NCBI GenBank assembly: GCA_036346205.1
Contig: JARFJB010001495.1
Span: forward strand, 523,501-587,500
From: Vesta saturnalis
Taxonomy: Eukaryota > Arthropoda > Insecta > Coleoptera > Lampyridae
Length of the DNA stretch: 64,000 nucleotides
Direction of reading: 5' to 3'
Below, in pieces: positions 57,910-64,000 of the stretch (positions are counted from its first letter, which is position 1; every line of letters begins with the position of its first letter). Below the pieces are notes generated by a model, which saw only the letters and a program-made list of their open reading frames with translations, did no database searches and was not told where the DNA came from. A program made the translations under genes and the position numbers.

Positions 57910-58749
57910 ACCCTGTCCCAAAAGTTTGGAAACGCTCAATTATCTAAGTTATTTGTAAAGTGACCTAGATGAAAATTGGGAAGTTTACATTAGAAATCAT
58001 GCCCTATTCAACAAAAGTGTTGCCGGCTTCTACTAAAAACTAAAAGCAACTTTGATAATTAAAACAGAACACCATGTGCATTATTCAATTTTTTAATGCC
58101 CGGAATAAGTCTAAATACATCTTATGTATGAAGTCCTATACCTATCTTCAACCATTTACGAAATAATTGACAGTCTTTTTCGACACTTTGACAGGCTGTA
58201 GAATCTTAACCTTAACAGATAAAGAAAAATGGTTTGCACACTCCTATCTTAGTTTTTCATAAGCTATCGATTGACAAATACAAAAACACCTAATCTTCTA
58301 ACAATGAATTTATTGAAGAATTGTTTAAAAAAATTACGAAACTATGTAATATGTAACAAAGGTGCATATCACTTATTTTATTATTTTTTTAACAATTTTT
58401 CAATAAATTCCTTGTTAGAAGAAAGATTAGATGTTTTGATCTCGTAAGGTTTAGATTTTGCAGCTTGCCCAAGCGTCGAAAGGGTTTGTCAATTATTTAC
58501 TAAATGGTTGAAGATAGGTAATGTGCTTGATACATAAGATGTATTTAGATTTATTCCAGGCATTAAAAAAATTAACAATATACATGGTGTTCCGTTTGAA
58601 TTATCAAAGTTGCTTTTAATTTTTAGTAGAAGCGACAACACTGCATTACTGAAAATAGAGCATGATTGCTAACATAAACTCCCCAATTTTCATGTATGCC
58701 ACTTTACAACTAAGATAATTGAGCGTTTCTAAACTTTTCGGACACACTG
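57910..58749. mobile_element. Foldback MITE, mariner-like ends
   Basis: The ends CACCCTGTCCCAAAAGTTTGG (57910) and complement CAGTGTGTCCGAAAAGTTTAG (58749) are flanked by TA (57908-57909 and 58750-58751). The inverted repeat runs through nearly the whole 840 bp: AATTATCTWAGTT, GAAAATTGGG, AAAAGCAACTTTGATAATT, TACCTATCTTCAACCATTT and ATTGACA occur in both arms. Even the centre (AAGAATTGTTTAAAAAAATTACG and its complement) folds. No coding capacity. Confidence 0.85.
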
Positions 58750-58849
58750 TATATTAAGATGTTTTTTATGTCACTCGATAAAAGACAAACATAAATATGT
58801 CTTTCATCGTTGGATGGCTGATATTATGCGCAAAGGAAATATTAATAAC

Positions 58850-59345
58850 ACGAAGTTCATACAACTCAGTGCATTTAGACACTATTAAATAACTTTGATA
58901 AATGCCCTTAATGTTAAAAATAAAATTACCAGCGTAGTAACGATATGTTCTCTATTGCATGTAATTATTTATGAATTTCAAAACGTATACAGAATAAGTA
59001 CTCTTCGAGTGAAATTTCAACCGACCATCCGTTCTCTGCTAGAGAACTGTATTATCAACTACGCATCCGAGAGAGCAAATCTCATTGCATCTAAACTTGA
59101 TCTGTATGTATTTTTATCAGTTACCATAAGTTAGTTTTATTTTATAAACCAGTAACTATAGAAGCAATTTTTAATCGAACGAAGTTCATTTAAACACATA
59201 CTTAGATGTACTTATTTATGAATTTAAAAATACAGAAAATACAGAAAAAGAATTCCTCTCGATTTGTTCTTTGGTAAAGGATTGCGTCACCAACTACTCT
59301 ATCCAGAGAGCACATCATACTTGAATTAGATTTGATCTGTACCTA
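58850..59345. repeat. Imperfect direct repeat, two units of about 200 bp
   Basis: AACACGAAGTTCAT...GCATTTAGACAC...TATTTATGAATTTCAAAA...GAGAGAGCAAATCTCATT...CTTGATCTGTATGTA at about 58850-59107 recurs, worn, as CGAACGAAGTTCATTT...TATTTATGAATTTAAAAA...CAGAGAGCACATCAT...TTGATCTGTACCTATG at about 59178-59346. Confidence 0.5.
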
Positions 59346-59495
59346 TGAAAATGTAAACTTTCACGATTATCGCACATAATTAAAATACTTATCGTTTTAT
59401 ATAAATTTAAACGTTTCGATAACAATTACAGTTATCTTCCTCAATAAATGCTAATAGTTCTAGGAATTAACCGAGATGTCAAAATAAATTTATGA
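59340..59495. repeat. Dispersed repeat, second copy of the 43.95-44.11 kb block
   Basis: It shares GAAAATGTAAACTTTCACG, AATTAAAATACTTAT, AAACGTTTCGATAACA and GATGTCAAAATAAA, in order, with 43.95 kb. The minus strand contains a hammerhead-like TTGAGGAAGATAACTG...TTATCGAAACG. Confidence 0.6.
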
Positions 59496-61405
59496 AATAT
59501 CGAAACGAAAATATAAACCTGCTATTCGTAAAACAGTTTGATAAACGGATAAAGCCAACTATGGAGTCTAATTTTATTTTAATAAAGAATAGATCTTTAA
59601 TAAATTAAATATGATTTAACTCCCATGAAGATGACAAATCAGAACACTGTCTAACGGACGAAGGCTAACAATGAAAAGTGTCATAATCAAAGAACAAATT
59701 TAACAAAATTTAATTAAGTTATGGCGTAAGTGTAAAGTTGTGAAAAACTTTAATTTGGTTTGAAAACCTTCACAAACGGAAACTTGTCATACAAATTAAA
59801 GATCTAGTCGGATCTAACAAAGATATAGTTTTTCGTTAATAGTTTGCGAGGTTATTATCTAGTGCCCGTATTTTTGATCTCACAAATTTAGAATTTTTCA
59901 TACTGCTGTTAGGCAACACACCTTACTTAGATCCCATTTCTATTTTTAGAAGGTAGACGTGACAATTCCGCACAAATTATGCTGTGGATTGCGCCACATT
60001 TAAAAGCTTTAATAAACAAGAGGATTATAATTGGTGGAAAAAATGAAAAGTTAGAACAGGTGATCCTCCTTTCGTTTTCTTGACGAACGCGTTTTTGTAG
60101 AGTTAGAGTTTTAAAGAAATTACGCATTTGGATAATTTCTGCGCATTTTTACAAAATTAGCATTGTTCATACAGTATTTGTGCTGGCTGTATTTTCCAAA
60201 CATGTACGTAATTCTATACTAAATTAACAGTTTAGCTTTTCGTTTTTACCGATATAAAGTTTCATTAAAATCTACATGCTCCATCGTCTCTGTAGGAGGT
60301 TTTTCTTTTCCTTATCTTTGGAATTTATGGGTATGTCGGTAACTACTCTTCGTCAACGTTGATCACTGAATGGTGGCTTACGAAACTTTGTCTCGAAGAT
60401 AATGCAAGGGGTTGCTTCGCTTTCTGTTTGACTTCTTTCTAAAACACCGAGGTTAAATCAAGTAAGACGCTTGGGTATTCCTGCGCAACCAACCTACTGG
60501 TGAGTTATATATTTCGTGACGGAGCCCTGGAGCAATAGAGTCACCTAAGACCAACATAATTACAGTGGGAAGTTGCTCATTTTGTTCGACGAATTATAAA
60601 CAGAGGTGTAGGACTGCTCCAGTGATTTGCAGGTATTCGATATAACCTTAAAGAGCAGGCATGATTTGCCGATTCAAATAACAAATGTATGAATCTAAAA
60701 TTTTATGTTACTTTGAAATTAGCAAAATTACTAAATATACTACACGCAAAAGGTGACCGCTGCTGACATTTTCTAATCAGCTTCGCTTGTGCATTTTTTA
60801 ATTGTGTGTTAACTATTACTAAGCATACTAACCGTATTGCAAACAGCTGTTACATCTTACACATATAGTTTTGAAGGTTGTCTTTTATTTTTACTTGAAT
60901 TTTGCTTCTGTAAATTTAATTCTTGATACAGGGAGATCCATGTTAAGCTTTTAATACTTGCTAATGAAATGGAATTTTTGATATGTCTTGTGCTTCCTGC
61001 TTTATATGTATAGACGTAGGCTTTAATGCGTTTTGTAACAAACGTCATAACGAGATGGCCACAAAATTTGTAATTGTTGTTTAGTTAGTGACTTATTTGT
61101 CACCTTTGGGAGATTAGAGTGCTTATTATTCAATTGTAGGGGCTCCACTTTGTGCCATTATTCGTGGCAGTAGTATTGAGTTATCTACCTTTTTTTGCTT
61201 GAAAATTATGCAATTACTGCTTATTTCATGTTATTAAATTATTTAACCTCAGCGATAGACATCTGGCTAGTATAAAATTTGGTTAATTATACTTTATTAT
61301 TTTATTTTCGTTTTAAGTGTAACAGAAACGTACTCAAGTTTTAAGGGGAGCTCTTCCTAAAACCATTGTTCAAGAATTTATTTGCTTTTATTGTGTTTTT
61401 TCTAG
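59496..61405. other. Noncoding region
   Basis: The block at about 59625-59670 is the inverse of 9125-9170. Otherwise only short unrecognised frames were found. Confidence 0.4.
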
Positions 61406-61503
61406 CCTCCCGGGTCATCTCTGGATGTGTGATGGTATGCTTTGTTCTATTTCATTTTTTTTTTGGTAATTTTATAATGATCGTTGGTCTAGCACTGAAA
61501 AAG
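61406..61503 (+). CDS. Possible small internal exon encoding a hydrophobic segment
   Basis: The acceptor is TTGTGTTTTTTCTAG|CC (61405/61406) and the donor CTGAAAAAG|GTAAGTG (61504). With two leading bases completing a codon, the frame is open throughout: SRVISGCVMVCFVLFH, then FFFGNFIMIVGLALKK. That is about 25 hydrophobic residues, with a GN pair as in transmembrane helix 1 of rhodopsin-like receptors, ending in Lys-Lys. Its phase does not fit directly to the exon at 57.4 kb, which ends in phase 0. Either another exon lies between or the two are unrelated. Chance occurrence is quite possible for such a short interval. Confidence 0.2.
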
Positions 61504-62257
61504 GTAAGTGATTTACTATTGCAACGATTTGATTTTTGATTAACGTTTTGCGATCAGTGTATGTCTATTAGCTATCCTTTTGACCGGCGTATTTTGTTTT
61601 ACAATTACCGTTAAAAGTTAAATTTATTAGTACATTTACAAGCTTGGTTTAGGAGTATTAAAAAGTGTTGTGTTTATTGGGAGGTTGGGCTCCGATAAGC
61701 AATAAAGACTTGTGTTAGACCACCAGTATTGTTTTTCTCTTCGACATATTAGGATTCGAATCTTAAACTGATATGTCCTCTTCCTGCTCAACGTTTACTT
61801 TATTTTAATTTACCGTAGTCGTTAGTGTATCTTGGTGCTTTTGTTGGTTTGAGTGAGATACAAGTACAAACCAAGTGGTGTCCTTTTAAAACAATTGTGC
61901 ATTTCTACGCCAACTACACGCCCACGCATCCAAGTGCTTTCCCAAAACGACTGATGGTTATCTCATTAGTGGTTACGACACACCACCTAGTTTTGGGCAT
62001 GGGTACCTTTGTGCACATAACAAGTTGTAATTGTCATTGTACAGTGAAAACATAATGTGTGCCTTTAATTTTTAATTTTAACTATATATGTTAAATTATT
62101 GTAGTACTGTAGTAACTTAACATGTATAGTAGGTGAAGCATTTACTTCAAGGTCTAGGAAAAAGCCTGGACATACAAACAGCTAAAAATTAAGACGTACC
62201 ATTATGCTTTTTGTTAATTATAAGATGCCAAAACATGTTTAATCAGAGATTTTATTT
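61504..62257. other. Noncoding region
   Basis: An open frame of 76 codons at 61825-62055 (+) is unrecognised. Nothing else is supported. Confidence 0.4.
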
Positions 62258-62830
62258 CTACCTATTAAACTGATTTGGATGTTTATAAATCTCAGTGGCT
62301 TCACGTTGTAAAAGAACATAATCATAGGTTTCTCTTAACGACATTTCTATATTATCAAATTGGATGTTATTATTAAAATTTTTTGACGCATTCTCAGCTA
62401 CCGCAGATATCTCTGGTTCACCCAATCTATAAAATCCTAGTATGTTCTTTATGTCTAGTATCAAAGCTACGTTTTGTAGTTTCAATGTATACTTTTTCAC
62501 AAGAACAAGTTATCATATATACTCCGAAAGATGACACTGAATGTGAAACATTTGTAGGTGACCTCAAATGTTCTTTAATGTTCTTTGCAAGTTTACCAAC
62601 AGTCCTAAACCCAAGATCAATTAGGGTTTTGCAATTCTATATGTAACTTTAGGAATATCATTTCCAACATTAATCACTAGTTTTTTCTTTATTGTTTACC
62701 AGGTGTAATGACGGTATCAATATCTTTAAATGAATTCCCAGTAGCTTGTAGTGATTTTATTAAATATTTATGTTCATCTTTCAAAAATTCATAATCACAA
62801 ATTCCATATTATACAGTTTCAACTTTCCGC
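62258..62830 (-). pseudogene. Penelope-like GIY-YIG endonuclease relic (second lineage)
   Basis: On the minus strand the reading gives YEFLKDEHKYLIKSLQATGNSF (about 62800-62735) and RTVGKLAKNIKEHL (about 62600). FGVYMITCSCEKVYI and then TTKRSFDTRHKEH follow (about 62530-62450): the GVY...C-x-C..VYIGxT core with its Arg helix. FYRLGEPEISAVAENA, NNIQFDNIEMSLRETYDYVLLQREATEIYKHPNQFNR end at 62258. The closing REAxEIxKHPNxFNR is a Penelope-type C-terminus. The sequence differs clearly from the 15-19 kb elements, so this is another lineage. The RT domain is missing and several frameshifts are present. Confidence 0.75.
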
Positions 62831-63084
62831 TTTTAGTAGCATTTACGGGACAATATGGTCGTTGGTCATACGTACCTTATCATTGAGGTGGAACTTTTAC
62901 CATGACATATTTATATTACCTATAAGAACAACATTGATATTTCGTATAGACTCGTAAACCGGCCAACCGGGTGGGTTCAAATTTACAGGAGACCTTCGGC
63001 AAGGCCGCGGGGTAATTTCACTCTAGTAGTATTTTTTTTAGATCGTTTGTCTGTCAAATTTGGATAAATTCGGATATCTAAACA
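62831..63084. other. Noncoding
   Basis: No supported feature between the endonuclease relic and the reverse transcriptase. Confidence 0.4.
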
Positions 63085-64000
63085 GTATTGATTGTGTTTT
63101 GTTTGGGTTGATTGTTAGTCTCCACCGGTTGGAGAAGTGGGTAAGTTGTTGGGGTTGCCCAGAGAGCAGCGTCGTCGGTAAATTGGGCTACTGTTATGTT
63201 CGGGTTGGTACTATGGGGAATGTCCTATTCGTAGATGGCATATAGGATAGGTGCCAGGGCCGATCCTTGCGGAACTCCGGTGGTGGTGTGAAAAGTCGTG
63301 GAGGCGGAGGAGCCTACTCGTACCTTCACACATCTGCCTATCAGATATGAGAGAAGGAGTCGGATGAATGCGGTCGGGAAGCCTAACTGTCGTAGTTTGT
63401 ATATTGGTCCTGGGTGCCATACTTTGTCAAAAGCTTGTTTGATGTCGAGGAAGACTGCGAGGCAATAGTCCCCGTGGTTCAATTCTTTTGAGGATTCGGT
63501 ATATAGCTTTACTAAGGGGTCTTGGCAAGAAAGGTTCGGTCTGAATCCGAACTCGCTGTTGGGGATGACTTCGTTGGCTTCAAAATGAGCTCTTAGCCTT
63601 CGGGACAGGATAGTTTCTAGACATTTGCCCATACAACTTAAGAGGAAAATCGGTCTGTAGGATGAAGGTTGGGAAGGATCGGATCTAGGTTTGGGTAACA
63701 TGGCGGTTGAAGCGGACTTCCATTCCGTCGGGAAATAGGATAAGGCAAGGCATCTGTTGTATATTTGGGTTAGCTGTCTAATGGCATTTTGTGGAAGGTT
63801 CTTTAGTATTTGGCGGTTAATTCCGCCTTGTCCTGGAGCGGAATTTCTCCCTTGTTTAAGAGTTTGTAGCATTAGATCGGGTGAAATGGGGCTAAGGAAG
63901 GGGTCGTTATCGGTTAGTACGTGCGGTCTGTGGTTTTGATTTTGGATTTGGAATGCCTCAAGTTGGGCTTGAGTCCACCGTTTACGCAAATTTTTGCATA
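63085..64000 (-). pseudogene. Jockey-like non-LTR reverse transcriptase, running off the right edge
   Basis: The long minus-strand frame from the window edge to 63225 carries the RT fingers and palm. LKQGRNSAPGQGGINRQILK is followed by FPTEWKSASTAMLPKPRSDP, SSYRPIFLLSCMGKCLE and SEFGFRPNLSCQDPLVKL. CLAVFLDIKQAFDKVWHPG is motif A (catalytic Asp) and TGVPQGSALAPILYAIYE is motif B. A TAG at 63225 replaces the usual IND of YAIYINDIP. The same frame then continues with DIPHSTNPNITVAQFTDDAA, where FTDD is catalytic motif C, to about 63085. The 5' part lies outside the window and the thumb/ORF2 3' end is missing. It is G+C-richer than its surroundings, like the Gag fragment at 39.5-39.9 kb. Confidence 0.88.

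Noticed and set aside
60570..60660. Small exon near 60.6 kb between AG and GT sites
   Set aside because: Short, with weak donor consensus and no meaningful translation.

Overview
The window reads as insect nuclear DNA. The evidence is an A+T-rich, intron-style layout, an insect-type DUF745 coiled-coil exon at the left edge, arthropod-type core promoter signals, and a dense load of typical arthropod transposons (Penelope-like elements, Tc1/mariner, hAT of the ZMYM1 and ZBED5/SCAND3 types, a Tigger/CENP-B type, a tyrosine-recombinase element, and Jockey/CR1-like reverse transcriptases). There is no sign of a prokaryotic replicon. I cannot name the species.

Layout. 0-0.5 kb: last exon of a DUF745 gene. 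0.67-2.6 kb: a G/T-strand-biased microsatellite. 3-5 kb: a reverse-transcriptase relic, then a dispersed repeat carrying a tRNA-Ala-like SINE and a (CA)n tract. 5.2-5.8 kb: a G+C-richer island with a TATA box, an initiator and splice donors, a candidate promoter with 5' UTR exons. 5.8-13.2 kb: noncoding DNA with several copies of the same dispersed repeat. 13.3-14.5 kb: ZBED5/SCAND3-like hAT pseudogene. 15.1-19.0 kb: two near-identical Penelope-like copies in a large inverted repeat. 19.4-21.4 kb: an 8-bp-unit minisatellite with a higher-order pattern.

23.8-35.3 kb is a nested transposon cluster. A ZMYM1-like hAT is interrupted by a Crypton-like tyrosine-recombinase element. Beside it a dispersed repeat is split by a TA-flanked TIR element, which is split by a second ZMYM1-like hAT, which in turn holds a BEL/Pao-type Gag fragment and a Tigger-type element. 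35.3-45.7 kb is mostly noncoding, with a tRNA-like sequence inside a small inverted repeat and a non-LTR Gag fragment. 45.7-49.4 kb has several Tc1/mariner relics, one with both ends preserved. 50.3-56.9 kb is a three-level nest (mariner-like, then DUF4817-mariner, then hAT) whose insertion joints can each be read from target duplications. 57.4 kb holds a short exon with good splice sites that encodes a plausible receptor-like N-terminus. 57.9-58.75 kb is a foldback MITE. The right edge has a second Penelope-like endonuclease relic and a Jockey-like reverse transcriptase running off the window.

How it fits together. Host coding content is minimal: the DUF745 exon and one or two candidate small exons. 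The rest is intergenic or intronic DNA built by successive insertions. If the 5.2-5.8 kb promoter and the 57.4 kb exon belong to one gene, most of the window is a single intron of about 52 kb filled with transposons. That link is inference. The most interesting items are the 53.2-55.5 kb hAT, whose internal deletion leaves an open zinc-finger plus dimerization ORF (a candidate repressor), the insertion of one transposon at about codon 4 of another's transposase gene, the Penelope palindrome, and the higher-order minisatellite.
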